In this document: piece by piece, positions 1-9,933 of the stretch
How positions within the stretch are numbered: position 1 is the stretch's first letter
Layout of the letters: the number at the start of each line of letters is the position of its first letter
Notes under the pieces: model-generated
The model's input: the letters and a program-made list of their open reading frames with translations, nothing else
Told to the model about the DNA's origin: nothing
The model's database searches: none
Program-made: the position numbers and the translations under genes
DNA from: Desulfovibrio sp.
GTDB lineage: Bacteria > Desulfobacterota > Desulfovibrionia > Desulfovibrionales > Desulfovibrionaceae
Direction of reading: 5' to 3'
NCBI GenBank assembly: GCA_030145055.1
Contig: JAQYWK010000001.1
Location: 186,001-250,000, forward strand
DNA length: 64,000 bases

Positions 1-473
1 AAAGGAACAAGTTCTCCATCACACTCCAAAGTATGCGCTTCGAAATCAACAGAAAGACCTTCTCGGCTCCACTTAAGCGTGCGCTTCGGTTCAACGTCTG
101 AACTGCGCCTGAGCACTGCCTTGATCCGAAGTACCAATTCACGTGGGCTGAACGGCTTAACAATATAATCATCCACGCCAAGTTCAAGACCGACAACCCT
201 GTCGACCTCTTCACCCTTAGCGGTAAGCATCACGACCGGAATATGCTGGGTTTGAGTTTCCTGCTTAAGTCTGCGGCAGACCTCAAGACCGTCGATTCCA
301 GGAAGCATGATATCCAGCAAAATAAGATCAGGAACCTCACTTTTAGCCAGAGCAAGCCCCTTAAGACCATCCATTGCCGTAACAACTTCAAAGCCGGATG
401 AAGTCAAATTATATTTCAGTAACTCTATAGTATCATGATGATCTTCAACCACCAATATTTTATCAATTGACAC
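1..473 (-). CDS. PhoB/OmpR-type response regulator, C-terminus beyond the window edge
   Basis: About 157 residues are visible. The receiver domain occupies roughly residues 1-120: acidic pair in VVEDHHD, phosphoacceptor Asp in LLDIMLPGIDG, Thr in MLTAKGEE and Lys in DDYIVKPF. The linker and the first strands of a winged-helix DNA-binding domain follow (around KWSREGLSVDFEAHTLECDG), which is the PhoB/OmpR layout; the recognition helix is cut off by the window edge. The start is GTG at 471-473, preceded by an AAAGGAGA ribosome-binding site six bases upstream. It lies about 80 bases downstream of the chemosensory operon on the same strand. It would act as a DNA-binding transcription factor paired with a histidine kinase (PhoR-like), which would lie outside the window. 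The subfamily is well supported, the exact stimulus is not. Confidence 0.85.
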   Translation of the reverse strand, partial: MSIDKILVVEDHHDTIELLKYNLTSSGFEVVTAMDGLKGLALAKSEVPDLILLDIMLPGIDGLEVCRRLKQETQTQHIPVVMLTAKGEEVDRVVGLELGVDDYIVKPFSPRELVLRIKAVLRRSSDVEPKRTLKWSREGLSVDFEAHTLECDGELVP

Positions 474-555
474 AATGATCTCCTTTTGAAACGGACCATA
501 CCTGTCACAACAGTCACAATTACGGCAGAATTGTTACAGCTATGTTAATTCTATA

Positions 556-2379
556 TTATTTCTTATCTGTCGGATCATTAGTTTCAGTATCAACAGTGTC
601 GAAACTCTCGTTCGACTCTACAGCCTTGAACCCATCAACAGCTCCTGTCAGGCTCTGCACAGTATAGTTCAAGCTGGCTATAGTCTTTTTAAAATCTTCA
701 ATAGAGCTTGAGGTGCCCACAGCTGATTCATTTAAGTCAGACATCGCTTCATTAATCTGTTCAGCACTGTCCGCCTGATCTCCCATTGCATGTGAAACTT
801 CAGCAAACTTAGGCTTAAGAACCCTGACTCTATCAGTAATCAAAGCAAGATCTGAGCTCATTTTTTCGACCTCATCAACACTTGCTCTAACTTCATGGTT
901 AAATTTTTCCATTTCAATAACGCCGGAACTTACCGCCGTTTGCATATCACGAACCATAAGCTCGATATCTTCTGCCGCAATGACAGTCTGGTCCGCCAGC
1001 CTTCTAATTTCACGGGCTACAACCGAAAAGCCCTGTCCGAACTGGCCAGCTTTTTCAGCTTCAATGGCGGCATTCAGCGATAGCAGATTCGTATGATCTG
1101 CAATACGGGCAATAGTCGTTACGATATTATTAATTTTATTAGCTTTTTCATTAATAGCACCAAGCCGCGATGAAACATTATCCGTAGAATGGACGAGCTT
1201 AATTAAAGACTGTTCACGTTCGGAGATATTACCTTGCAGCACTTCTGCGAGATTAGCTGATTCAGAAGCACTTTCTGCGACATCTTCCATTACATCGACC
1301 AAATCTCTTGAAGTTTTACGAATTAGCCTGCTTGTTGCGGTAACTTCATTTGTGGATGCGGCCTGACTGGATACTGCCAAATCAATATGCCCGACAGTTG
1401 CGCTAATTTTTCTACCCGCAACCGAAACATTATCACCTGAATCACGGACTTCAGTCACCAAACCAGATAGCCCACCAATCATTATTTCGAAAGATTCTAA
1501 AAGATTGCCTATCTCATTTCCAGACTTAAGGATCCTTTTAGCGAAGAATTTACCGCTTGAGTTATGCCTCATTTTACGGACAGCTTCATCCGCGCTTTCT
1601 AGATCACCCTCCGCAATATATTTCGCAATTCCGGTAATTCTGGAAATAGGGCTGAAAATCAGATTAAGCCCGAAAAGTAGAAAAGCTAAAGCAATCGCAA
1701 TGAAAATAACGCCCACAAAAACAACTGACCCTAGGGTCTGATTTGCAATCATATCCATGGCAGCCAACGGCACGGATGCTATCTGCGCGCACTCCACAGC
1801 TCCCGGAGTTCTAAAATATCCACTATCATTTGCAACTTTATACCTATCTTTCATAGACTGCGGGGCCTCCTCCGGCGTGCCATGACAAACCATGCAGGAA
1901 GGTTTATTCTTTTCACCTTCTGCAACAACGTAAAACTTTACTCCATTAACAGTTCTAACACCCTCAAGGAATGCCCTTTTACCTTGCGCGGAAAGACTTT
2001 CCAGCTCCTCAATAATAAGAGCCTCATCTTCAGTCGCCATATTGTGGGGGTTTCTTGGCTTAATAGAGGCAGTTTTATAGACTAGTTCATGCTTAAACTG
2101 ATCAGGAATGCGACTAAAAACTCCATTCGCAGTAAACGAAGTGGATTGCAACTCCGGTACAAACTGATCTTTCGGCAGAACTTCAGTCGCCTTCGGCCTG
2201 ATAACGGCTCCGGTATGTTTGCGAACTGCCATCATTGAATGCAGCATGATTTCGGCCTTACCCCGATACTCCTGCATAAGAGTGCCCCGGGTATAATTTG
2301 AAATCAATAATAGAACGAGCATGGTTATTACCAAGCAAAATACTACACATCCAACTATGAACTGCTTGCGGATATTCAT
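556..2379 (-). CDS. Methyl-accepting chemotaxis protein with a haem-binding (Tll0287-like) sensor domain
   Basis: 607 residues. TM helix at about 7-29, periplasmic domain about 30-210, second TM about 213-240, HAMP about 240-295 and a cytoplasmic signalling domain about 310-590 with the MCP hairpin signature ([15 protein letters not shown]). The periplasmic domain contains CMVCH at residues 162-166, a CXXCH c-type haem attachment motif in the context of the DUF3365/Tll0287-like family. This suggests sensing of redox state or a haem ligand. It is the last gene of the chemosensory operon, 48 bases after the PP2C response regulator. A ribosome-binding site (AAGGATTAAAG) fixes the ATG at 2379. 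The signalling tip resembles that of the operon's first MCP, so both probably feed the same CheA. The haem is inferred from the motif only. Confidence 0.9.
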   Translation of the reverse strand: MNIRKQFIVGCVVFCLVITMLVLLLISNYTRGTLMQEYRGKAEIMLHSMMAVRKHTGAVIRPKATEVLPKDQFVPELQSTSFTANGVFSRIPDQFKHELVYKTASIKPRNPHNMATEDEALIIEELESLSAQGKRAFLEGVRTVNGVKFYVVAEGEKNKPSCMVCHGTPEEAPQSMKDRYKVANDSGYFRTPGAVECAQIASVPLAAMDMIANQTLGSVVFVGVIFIAIALAFLLFGLNLIFSPISRITGIAKYIAEGDLESADEAVRKMRHNSSGKFFAKRILKSGNEIGNLLESFEIMIGGLSGLVTEVRDSGDNVSVAGRKISATVGHIDLAVSSQAASTNEVTATSRLIRKTSRDLVDVMEDVAESASESANLAEVLQGNISEREQSLIKLVHSTDNVSSRLGAINEKANKINNIVTTIARIADHTNLLSLNAAIEAEKAGQFGQGFSVVAREIRRLADQTVIAAEDIELMVRDMQTAVSSGVIEMEKFNHEVRASVDEVEKMSSDLALITDRVRVLKPKFAEVSHAMGDQADSAEQINEAMSDLNESAVGTSSSIEDFKKTIASLNYTVQSLTGAVDGFKAVESNESFDTVDTETNDPTDKK

Positions 2380-2427
2380 CTTTAATCCTTTTGATAACTC
2401 AAAATGAAACGACTCAAAATATAGCGA

Positions 2428-3621
2428 CTATTCAAAAATAAACTCGACCATAGAAAAATCATCATCATACTCTTCGGCGCCCTGCAATTCTCTAGTGTGA
2501 TCGATAAGCATATCAATGGGTTTGCCGAGCGGACCATCTGTCGAAATCATGAAGTTCGTATATTCTTCAAATGCCCACATTTTACCATCAGACACTTTTT
2601 TCAGCTCGTACACGCCGTCACTGTAGAGGAAGAAACGCGCGCCCGGCTTAACTACGATAGAATCGCTGGTGTATTCCATATCCGGCATCCCGCCGACAAT
2701 CATGCCAGCTGTCCGTAATTCGGAAACCTCTCCATCATTAATAAGTAAGGCTGGAGGATGGCCACCGCTGGAGAATGTCAAAGTGCGTTCAGACTTTTTA
2801 TAAACTCCGTACCACATGGTGAAATACAAATTATTCTGCTGATCCATCTGAAATGATTCATTAAGAGCGAACAATACTTCATCCGGCTTAAGAAAATCAG
2901 TATCAGGCAGCGTCTGTGAACGAAGGACATTCATTGCAGAAACGGAAAGCAGTGCTGACCCGACACCATGATCACAAACATCCAGCAGATACATGGCAAA
3001 ATGATCGTCATCTAGCCAGTGGTAACCGAAGGAATCACCACCAAGTGACGCAGAAGGTATAAATCTCCAGTCAGCCTGAATTTCCCCTTCTGTTATAGGA
3101 AGAGGAAGCAAGGACGTAACATAATCAGCGGCAACAGCCAGCTCTTTACGCATTTCGTCTCTACTTGCAAGGAGCTGTTTATAAGCTTCATTTCTCTGGA
3201 GCAAGTTGATGTAACCTTTTGAGTGATATCTGATACGCGCTAGCAGCTCGATTCTATCGGGCAGTTTCACCAAGTAGTCATTGGCTCCCAAAGCGAAGGC
3301 TTCCGCTTTAGTTGCGGCCTCTTCTTTGGTGGAAAGTACAATAAGCGGAATATCTTTAAGTTTCGAATTTGCCCGCATAAATTTAACCATAGTCATGCCG
3401 TCAATTTCAGGCATAACTAGATCTTGCAAAATAACGGTCGGCTGCAATTCTTCAGCAGTAGGAATTGCCGTCATGGGATCACTCACAAAATGAAAATCTA
3501 TGTCCTCTTCATCGGCAAGCATTCTGCGTACTGCTTCACCAACCATTGGCTGATCATCAATTAACAGTACACTTATTTTATGTGTGGTAAGTAGCTCTTC
3601 ATTTAATACAGAAGTTGTCAT
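2428..3621 (-). CDS. Response regulator with PP2C/SpoIIE (RsbU-type) serine phosphatase output
   Basis: 397 residues. An N-terminal receiver (about 14-130) has the acidic IDDQ motif, phosphoacceptor Asp67 in LQDLVMPEIDG and the conserved Lys in NDYLVKLPD. After a helical linker (about 135-170) comes a PP2C/SpoIIE phosphatase domain (about 185-397) with its metal-binding acidic motifs: GGDSFGY, LLDVCDHGVGSA, LYSDGVYE and DDDFSMVEF. Such proteins dephosphorylate STAS-domain anti-sigma-factor antagonists in partner-switching pathways. It sits between cheB and the haem MCP, in the place where wspR lies in Wsp operons, so it is the likely output that CheA phosphorylates. Ribosome-binding site GGGGAC precedes the ATG. 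Domain calls are firm; the target protein is not known. Confidence 0.92.
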   Translation of the reverse strand: MTTSVLNEELLTTHKISVLLIDDQPMVGEAVRRMLADEEDIDFHFVSDPMTAIPTAEELQPTVILQDLVMPEIDGMTMVKFMRANSKLKDIPLIVLSTKEEAATKAEAFALGANDYLVKLPDRIELLARIRYHSKGYINLLQRNEAYKQLLASRDEMRKELAVAADYVTSLLPLPITEGEIQADWRFIPSASLGGDSFGYHWLDDDHFAMYLLDVCDHGVGSALLSVSAMNVLRSQTLPDTDFLKPDEVLFALNESFQMDQQNNLYFTMWYGVYKKSERTLTFSSGGHPPALLINDGEVSELRTAGMIVGGMPDMEYTSDSIVVKPGARFFLYSDGVYELKKVSDGKMWAFEEYTNFMISTDGPLGKPIDMLIDHTRELQGAEEYDDDFSMVEFIFE

Positions 3622-3639
3622 TTTGTAGTCCCCTTTTTT

Positions 3640-4644
3640 TTACTTGAAATGCCTGATCAATGCCGGCGCCATTTTATCAATAGAAATTACTTTTTTAGCC
3701 GCATCTAATTTAACGGCGGCTCCCGGCATACCCCAGACAACACTACTTTCCTTATCTTGCGCAATCGTCAGCCACTTCTTGTCTTTTAATTCAAGCAACC
3801 CCTTCGCACCATCTGCACCCATTCCGGTTAAAAGAACCGCAGCCGAGCCCTCAGGAATACCCGCGCAGCAAAGACTGCTGAAAAATACATCAACGGATGG
3901 AACATACAGATTTTCGCCCGGACCATCTGTGAGCTGAACAACGCCACCCGGACCCAAAAGCATATGCCTATTGCCAGGCGCAAGAAGAACTGTACCCGGT
4001 CTTATGACATCGCCACGCTTGGCAAGGCTAACCTTCAGCTTTGTCTGTCCGTCAAGCCAATTGGCAAGGTTCTCTGAAAAACTTCCATCAACATGCTGGA
4101 TAATAGCAATCGCAGCAGAAAAATCTTCGGGCAAAGCTCCAAGAATAGTTGCAAGAGCCGTCGGCCCGCCCGTAGAACTGCCGATAGCCAGAAGTTTAGG
4201 AATTCGGCCCGTCGGTGATAATGTAACAGGAATTGGAGATTTTTCCGTATCAACAGATTGCAATCTTCTGATAAGTGATATTTTAGCTACAAGATCTTTC
4301 GCGCCGTCAAGATCACCGTTAACTCCAATTTCAGGGGTCGTCACAACATCAAGCGCGCCCGCCCCCATTGCTTCGAAAACTTTGGAAGCGTTAGCTTCAA
4401 TGCTCGCAGTAACAACTAAAATAGAACACGGGCACTTCTTCATGATGCGGCGAGTCGACTCTGCTCCGTCCATAACGGGCATAATCAGATCCATCAACAC
4501 AACATCAGGAACATCTTTGCAGCACTTAGTAACCGCGTCATCCCCGTTAAAAGCAATCCATGCAACTTGAAATCCAGCAGCCTGAACGACCCTTTTAAGA
4601 ACCTCAACGGCCATATGCATGTCATTGACTATGCCTATTCTCAT
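3640..4644 (-). CDS. cheB: CheB-type protein-glutamate methylesterase (WspF-like)
   Basis: 334 residues. The receiver domain (about 1-120) carries Asp52 in LMDLIMPVMDG. The C-terminal methylesterase domain (about 148-334) has the Ser of GSSTGGP, the His of IIQHVDGSF and the Asp of LTGMGADGA as catalytic triad. It removes methyl groups from (or deamidates) MCP glutamates for adaptation, opposing the CheR encoded four genes upstream. The start overlaps the cheA stop as ATGA (4641-4644), a translational-coupling arrangement. It is followed 18 bases later by the PP2C response regulator. In Wsp systems loss of the equivalent WspF locks the pathway on. Identification is firm. Confidence 0.95.
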   Translation of the reverse strand: MRIGIVNDMHMAVEVLKRVVQAAGFQVAWIAFNGDDAVTKCCKDVPDVVLMDLIMPVMDGAESTRRIMKKCPCSILVVTASIEANASKVFEAMGAGALDVVTTPEIGVNGDLDGAKDLVAKISLIRRLQSVDTEKSPIPVTLSPTGRIPKLLAIGSSTGGPTALATILGALPEDFSAAIAIIQHVDGSFSENLANWLDGQTKLKVSLAKRGDVIRPGTVLLAPGNRHMLLGPGGVVQLTDGPGENLYVPSVDVFFSSLCCAGIPEGSAAVLLTGMGADGAKGLLELKDKKWLTIAQDKESSVVWGMPGAAVKLDAAKKVISIDKMAPALIRHFK

Positions 4645-7600
4645 TTAATGACCCCGCCAATCAGATCTTCCACTGCGGTGAGCAGAGTTTCATCATGAAA
4701 GCTGCTTTTAGTCAGATAGTAATCGGCTCCAGCTTCAAGTCCGCGCAACTTATCTTCCTCCCGATCTTTATATGATACCATCATGACAGGAATCGACTTA
4801 TAATCAGGATTTGATTTTATTTTCCTAGTAAGCTCAAGTCCGTTCATCCGCGGCATATCAACATCAGTGACAACAAGGTCGTAATCACCGGATACGACAG
4901 CATTAAAACCGTCCATGCCATCCACCGCTGTATCAACTTCGTATCCATGATTAGCTAAAAGCTTACGTTCTACCTCGCGAACGGTAAGGGAATCATCAAC
5001 AACAAGAATCCGCTGTACAGGCCCCGCATTAACAGCATCCATACCAACCTTAGTGAGCCTTCCGCCCGAAAGTAGATTATCAATGGAGCGTACAAGATCC
5101 TCGGCATCTAAAATTAGGACGGGTGAGCCATCAGGCATTAGCGCGACGGAATTAATATCTGGAACTTTACCAAAACGACTATCTAGAGGCCTAACAACAA
5201 GATCCTGTTCACCCATAAAATCGTCAACTACAAGTCCATATTTATTCATACGATCGCTGATAACAACGACCTTGATATTCTCATCGTCTTTTTTAGTAAC
5301 CGCTGTACCGAGGATTTGCGAAGCAGGAACAAGTCCCACATTTGCATTGTCGAGCGACACATATTGCCTATCTTCAACAAGCTTAAGTTGATCTGGAAAG
5401 ATGGAAGCAATACGGCTGATACGGCTGAGCGGCACTGCATACGGTTCACCTGAAATTTCAACAAGCAGAGTTCGAATAACAGAAAGCGTGAGGGGTAGCT
5501 GCATGGAAAAAGACATCCCTTCGCCCGGTTCAGAATCGGCTCTTACAGTTCCGCCAACCTCTTGAACCATAGAATGAACTACATCCAGACCGACTCCGCG
5601 ACCCGAAATTTCAGTAACCTTACCCGCTGTTGAGAACCCGGGAAGAAACAAAAATTCCATAAGCTCGGCACGACTCATTTCTGCGGCCATTCTACCGGGA
5701 GCAAGCTTCTTTTCGACCACTTTAGCCCTGATACGCTCGGGATCCATTCCCTTTCCATCATCACGAACTTCGATAAAAAGCATACCCGCCCGATGACCGG
5801 CAATTACTTTGATCGTTCCTTTTGAAGGCTTACCAGCGGCAATCCGTTCGGGTCCCATTTCAATGCCGTGATCGACAGAATTTCGAATAATATGATTAAG
5901 TGGAGCTTCAAGCCGCTCAAGAATATCTCTATCAACAGCAGTAGCTTCACCTTCGACTATAAAATCAACTTCCTTTCCGAGTGATTTGGCGAGGTCGCGC
6001 ACCAGACGAGGAAAACCTCTACCCCCATCGGAAAAAGGACGCATACGGCTGGCAATAACTTCATTATAAAGTCTACCGGAAATATTGTCAGAGCGTCTGT
6101 GATAAACATCAAATTCACTGGCATGTTCCGAGAGCATCTTTTGATTCTCGGTCAGTTCAGCTTTGATCTCATTAATTACAAACTCTAAAGGTTCGCCATT
6201 ACCGATCCTTTCCACAGCAGATTCAACATCCTTCATTAAAGATCTTTGCCCAGCTTTAAGCCTTAGCATTGCCGCAGCGAAAATACCCAGACGCCCGGAT
6301 TCCACAAGGCTTTCACCTGCAAGAGCCATCAGCCTGTTAAGATTTTCCGCTGAAACCCTGACAACCGCTTCACTGGTTTTAGAAACTTTTTTTACAGGAG
6401 AGTTAACTCTTTTCAGAGCAGATAGAGTCGCTTTTTCGTGAGAAGATTCGGCCACAGCAGCTGCATCCGCACCGGAAGATTGTGATTCTATCGCGTCAGC
6501 AGCATTAATTTCCGCCAGCACTTTTCTTACTACATCCAAATCACCACGTAGCCCTTTTTCCAGTAAATCCATCTCAGGCTTTTTAGAAGATAAAAAGTCC
6601 TGAATTAAGTCGGTATCGAGCTGAGAGCATTCATCATAAATATCAGTTGAAGCAAGGAGCAGATCTATTTGCTCAGTCACGAGCTTAACTTCGCCTTTCT
6701 GACAGGCCACAAGCAAATCTTCCATCGCATGTGCAAGGTCAACAGCGTCCATCAACCCGACAATTCGAGCAGCACCTTTCATGGAATGAGCAGCGCGCAT
6801 AAGCGGCTCTACCTTATCAGCAGATTGATTCTTTTCAAGCTCAAGGAGGCCGGCGGTCAAAGATTGTGAATGGGACTCTGCCTCCATACGAAATAGGTCG
6901 AGCATAGAAAGATCAGCTAAGGAAACCTCAGCCTTCGGGGCCGGCAGAGCTTCTACTTTAGGAGATACAGCAGAATCATCTTCTACATCCATCTGAACTT
7001 CAGTCTGCATCTCACTTTGTACGTCAGCCACATGCTCAGTTTGATCTTGGAAAATTTCAGCTTTGGGATCTTCAGTCTTAGCGGGAACGGCTCCCTCTGA
7101 GGAAACAGGTTTAGCCAAATCATCAGCGGCGCTTTGTATGGCATTCGCATTAGCAAACAGCCATTCTTCAAGCTCACTTGCGTCCATTTGGGCCATATCG
7201 GAAAAGAAATCTGTCGCGGCAAGTAGTCTATCTATGTCCTGTGATACTAGCACCCTCTCACCCTTACGACATGCCTCAAGGACATCTTCCATCGCATGAG
7301 ATATTCCGACAACTCCGGTAAGTCCAACAATACGCCCCGCACCTTTCAGCGAGTGGGCCGCACGCATTAGAGGCTCCACATTTTCGGGAGACTGATTCTT
7401 TTCGAGTTCAAGTAGACCAGAAGTTAAGGACTGCGAATGAGATTCTGCCTCCATACGAAAAAGATCGAGCATGGAAGAATCAGCAAGTGAAATATTGACA
7501 CTAGCAGGGGTAGGTTTCGGTTCAGGCTTGGGAGCAGGTTTTGACTCTGGCGCTGGCGCAACAGCTGTCTCACTATCAAATTTAGCCAAAATATCGGTTC

Positions 7601-7961
7601 GAAGCGCGCTATTATCATCAAGCCACTTGTCCATTCCCTCAACTTCAACAGCGGCAAGGTCCGCCAAAAATTTTGTAGCTAAAAAAAGCACATCAACAAT
7701 TTCAGTTGAGGCCGCAGTTTCGCCAGACTTGCATAACTCGAGGACTTTTTCGATTGCTTCGGCAACGCCTATCGCATCTGTTAGGCTGACAATACGCGCC
7801 GCCCCCCTAAGAGACTGAGCTGCACGCAAAAGAGGCTCTACCAGTTCAGGGGACGAGTCTTTAACGAGGCCCGGTAAACCTGAAAATAGCACCTTGGTGT
7901 GGTTTTCACCCTCCATGCGGAAAAGCTCAAGCATGGAAAGATCGCCCATATCGCGCGTCAC
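4641..7961 (-). CDS. cheA: CheA hybrid histidine kinase with three tandem Hpt domains and a C-terminal receiver (WspE-like)
   Basis: 1106 residues. Three Hpt modules occupy about 1-115, 160-275 and 345-455. Each begins with a near-identical MLELFRMEGE/MLDLFRMEAE segment. Hpt2 and Hpt3 have the phosphorylatable His (AAHSLKGA, AAHSMKGA) but Hpt1 has Gln instead (AAQSLRGA). Then come the dimerisation and kinase domains with N box (LNHIIRNSVDHGIE), G1 (VRDDGKGMD) and G2 (GRGVGLDVV), a CheW-like domain, and a receiver (about 985-1100) with VVDDS, VTDVDMPRMNG and the conserved Lys. The start is GTG at 7961 with a GGGAG site upstream; ATG four codons in is an alternative. The stop overlaps cheB. As in WspE it probably phosphorylates its own receiver, CheB and the PP2C regulator. 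Confidence 0.95.
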   Translation of the reverse strand: MTRDMGDLSMLELFRMEGENHTKVLFSGLPGLVKDSSPELVEPLLRAAQSLRGAARIVSLTDAIGVAEAIEKVLELCKSGETAASTEIVDVLFLATKFLADLAAVEVEGMDKWLDDNSALRTDILAKFDSETAVAPAPESKPAPKPEPKPTPASVNISLADSSMLDLFRMEAESHSQSLTSGLLELEKNQSPENVEPLMRAAHSLKGAGRIVGLTGVVGISHAMEDVLEACRKGERVLVSQDIDRLLAATDFFSDMAQMDASELEEWLFANANAIQSAADDLAKPVSSEGAVPAKTEDPKAEIFQDQTEHVADVQSEMQTEVQMDVEDDSAVSPKVEALPAPKAEVSLADLSMLDLFRMEAESHSQSLTAGLLELEKNQSADKVEPLMRAAHSMKGAARIVGLMDAVDLAHAMEDLLVACQKGEVKLVTEQIDLLLASTDIYDECSQLDTDLIQDFLSSKKPEMDLLEKGLRGDLDVVRKVLAEINAADAIESQSSGADAAAVAESSHEKATLSALKRVNSPVKKVSKTSEAVVRVSAENLNRLMALAGESLVESGRLGIFAAAMLRLKAGQRSLMKDVESAVERIGNGEPLEFVINEIKAELTENQKMLSEHASEFDVYHRRSDNISGRLYNEVIASRMRPFSDGGRGFPRLVRDLAKSLGKEVDFIVEGEATAVDRDILERLEAPLNHIIRNSVDHGIEMGPERIAAGKPSKGTIKVIAGHRAGMLFIEVRDDGKGMDPERIRAKVVEKKLAPGRMAAEMSRAELMEFLFLPGFSTAGKVTEISGRGVGLDVVHSMVQEVGGTVRADSEPGEGMSFSMQLPLTLSVIRTLLVEISGEPYAVPLSRISRIASIFPDQLKLVEDRQYVSLDNANVGLVPASQILGTAVTKKDDENIKVVVISDRMNKYGLVVDDFMGEQDLVVRPLDSRFGKVPDINSVALMPDGSPVLILDAEDLVRSIDNLLSGGRLTKVGMDAVNAGPVQRILVVDDSLTVREVERKLLANHGYEVDTAVDGMDGFNAVVSGDYDLVVTDVDMPRMNGLELTRKIKSNPDYKSIPVMMVSYKDREEDKLRGLEAGADYYLTKSSFHDETLLTAVEDLIGGVIK

Positions 7962-8000
7962 GTTATATTCTCCCTGTCAGACTGTACAAAATTTCCGCCA

Positions 8001-8657
8001 TTACTTTATGATGCGATTAAAAGCTTCAAACAATAGTTCTTCGTCCAGCAAAGAGACTCGCTTATCACCTAGTTCAAACAGCCCCTTAGTATACGCAGCC
8101 GGAGCCTTGGAAACTGTCGCGGGAGCATCAAGCAACGCATCAACAAAATAGTGATGCACACCTAAAACTTCATCCGCCTCAAAAATCCAGCGACCATACC
8201 CTCTGTCTACACACACAAACCGATTATAAACTCTAAATCCTTTTTCCTCTTCCGTAAGGTATTCTTCATCAAGTCCCAAAAGCTTTCGAACCGAAACAAC
8301 AGGAACTATCTGTCCATGAATACTGGACAATCCCTTTAAATATTTATCATTTTTATGAGGAACAGGTCTAATCTTTCCAAGCTCTAGAATTGACACAAAA
8401 ACATGCGATGTAAGAGCAAGCCATTCTTTTGATATTCTGAAAACGACAACCCCTGCGGTCTCTCTGACCTCTTCCTCTTTACTGATTGAAACCGCCTCTG
8501 CGTTTTCAGCCAGATAACCTTCAGGAGGTTCGCGATCCAAAAGACTTAATCCGGCCCGTGTGAAACGCGGACAATTATAGCAATGACTCCACTTTACAAG
8601 TTCAGGACAGGATCTATCGCCAGCATATCCTATTTCATTCCAACATGTTTCAAGCAT
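8001..8657 (-). CDS. CheW-type coupling protein with Cys-rich N-terminus (WspD-like)
   Basis: 218 residues. The first 60 residues contain four Cys, including a CPELVKWSHCYNCPRF stretch, a pattern seen in WspD coupling proteins and absent from ordinary CheW. Residues about 70-218 form a CheW domain (FRISKEWLALTSHVFVSILEL, then a conserved VVSVRKLLGL segment). It would link MCPs to the CheA kinase at the membrane. The start overlaps the end of the CheR-TPR gene by 8 bases, and cheA begins 40 bases downstream, so it sits firmly inside the operon. Two CheW proteins flanking a CheR-TPR is the Wsp arrangement. The Cys cluster could bind metal, but this is not shown. Confidence 0.9.
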   Translation of the reverse strand: MLETCWNEIGYAGDRSCPELVKWSHCYNCPRFTRAGLSLLDREPPEGYLAENAEAVSISKEEEVRETAGVVVFRISKEWLALTSHVFVSILELGKIRPVPHKNDKYLKGLSSIHGQIVPVVSVRKLLGLDEEYLTEEEKGFRVYNRFVCVDRGYGRWIFEADEVLGVHHYFVDALLDAPATVSKAPAAYTKGLFELGDKRVSLLDEELLFEAFNRIIK

Positions 8658-9933
8658 TATCAGGCCTCATTTTATTTTCGGCCCGCTGGACCCTGTTACG
8701 AAGAAGTGCGGCCTTTCGCTTATCTCCTCTGGTTTCAACCAGCAAAGAAAGATGTATTAGTGAATCCAGATGCTTAGGATTAAGGTAAATAGCTTTATCA
8801 TAACATTCTTCTGCTTTAGCAGGATTCCCCTGTGCCTCATAAAGCAAGCCGCATAAATGCAACATATCCGGCTGGGGACCAGCAGATAAAAGTCTTTCTT
8901 CACACAAAATCAATGCCCTTGCAGTCTCACCTCTATCAGCTAGAACCTCAATATCTTTTAATGAAAACTCTTGCTTTACAGCAACTTGGGGCACAGATTT
9001 TTTAACCACACGAGACTTAGCAGGATATCTTTTTATCGCCGCAGGGTTGGAAACTTTATTACGAACAGAATGCACCAGACACGCAGAACGTCCGCACTCA
9101 GAAGAACCACCAACCCTTTCTATAGCCACAAGCTTAGAAGTTTTATTCTCAGCAGCTCCGGCTCCGTTCTTTTTGAAAGCAAATACTCCCGGCCTTCTAA
9201 CTGGGCTGAAATATTTATTAAAAATAGGCAGCGCCTCAGCATGCCCTACAAAAAGAAGTCCACCTGTTTTTAACTTTTCACTAAACAGCCTGACCAGGCA
9301 CTCGCGAGAATTATCATCGAGATAAATTATCAAGTTCCGGCAAAAAATCGCGTCATATTGCCCAAGCGGAAGGCATCCTTCGACAATGTTACCCGGATAG
9401 AAATTTACCATCTTCCTTACTCTTTCAGTTAGAATTCGCCCCTGCTCTTTCTTTTCGAAACAACTCTCGGCATAAGATGGAATCTCGGACCTAAATGAAT
9501 TCTCAGTATAAACGCCTTTTTTAGCCTTATCTAACGCACGCACGCTGATATCTACGGCATCAACTTTAATACGATTTTTCGGCAGCCCCGCCCCCATGAG
9601 AGCCATGGCTACGGAGTATGGTTCCTCACCCGTGGAGCACGGAGCACTTAGAACTTTAAACGTATTATTGCGGCAACTTACAGCCGTTTCCGAAAGTAAT
9701 TCAAAAGGTTTTGCATCTCTAAAAAACCACGTTTCCGGCACAACAACTTCTTCGATAAGTTCTGAAACTTCCCGTTCATCATTTCGCAATACATTCAAAT
9801 ACTCAGCTTCATCACAGCCAAGCTCGCGCATCCTGACCTGTAAAGCATGCTTCACCCCTGATCTTCCCAGAGAATCAGGAGCAAGACCCATCGCCTTTTT
9901 GAGGATTTTCTTAAACGGCTCGAGATTCATCAT
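8650..9933 (-). CDS. cheR: CheR-type methyltransferase with C-terminal TPR (WspC-like)
   Basis: 427 residues. CheR N- and C-domains occupy about 1-255, with the SAM-binding segment around LSAPCSTGEEPYSVAM and the later FCRNLIIYLDD motif; PETWFFRD is the usual CheR N-terminal motif. After a basic linker, tetratricopeptide repeats occupy about 325-420 (GETARALILCEERL, LLYEAQGNPAKAEECYDKAI). It adds methyl groups to MCP glutamates. The TPR extension is typical of WspC/FrzF-type enzymes that act without the MCP C-terminal tether. The gene begins immediately after the small CheW gene stop and overlaps the WspD-like gene. There are two adjacent ATG codons at the start; either could be used. Confidence 0.93.
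   Translation of the reverse strand: MMNLEPFKKILKKAMGLAPDSLGRSGVKHALQVRMRELGCDEAEYLNVLRNDEREVSELIEEVVVPETWFFRDAKPFELLSETAVSCRNNTFKVLSAPCSTGEEPYSVAMALMGAGLPKNRIKVDAVDISVRALDKAKKGVYTENSFRSEIPSYAESCFEKKEQGRILTERVRKMVNFYPGNIVEGCLPLGQYDAIFCRNLIIYLDDNSRECLVRLFSEKLKTGGLLFVGHAEALPIFNKYFSPVRRPGVFAFKKNGAGAAENKTSKLVAIERVGGSSECGRSACLVHSVRNKVSNPAAIKRYPAKSRVVKKSVPQVAVKQEFSLKDIEVLADRGETARALILCEERLLSAGPQPDMLHLCGLLYEAQGNPAKAEECYDKAIYLNPKHLDSLIHLSLLVETRGDKRKAALLRNRVQRAENKMRPDNA

Noticed and set aside
3971-4570. A 199-codon open frame antisense to cheB
   Set aside because: It is a shadow of the cheB reading frame with no family similarity or ribosome-binding site.
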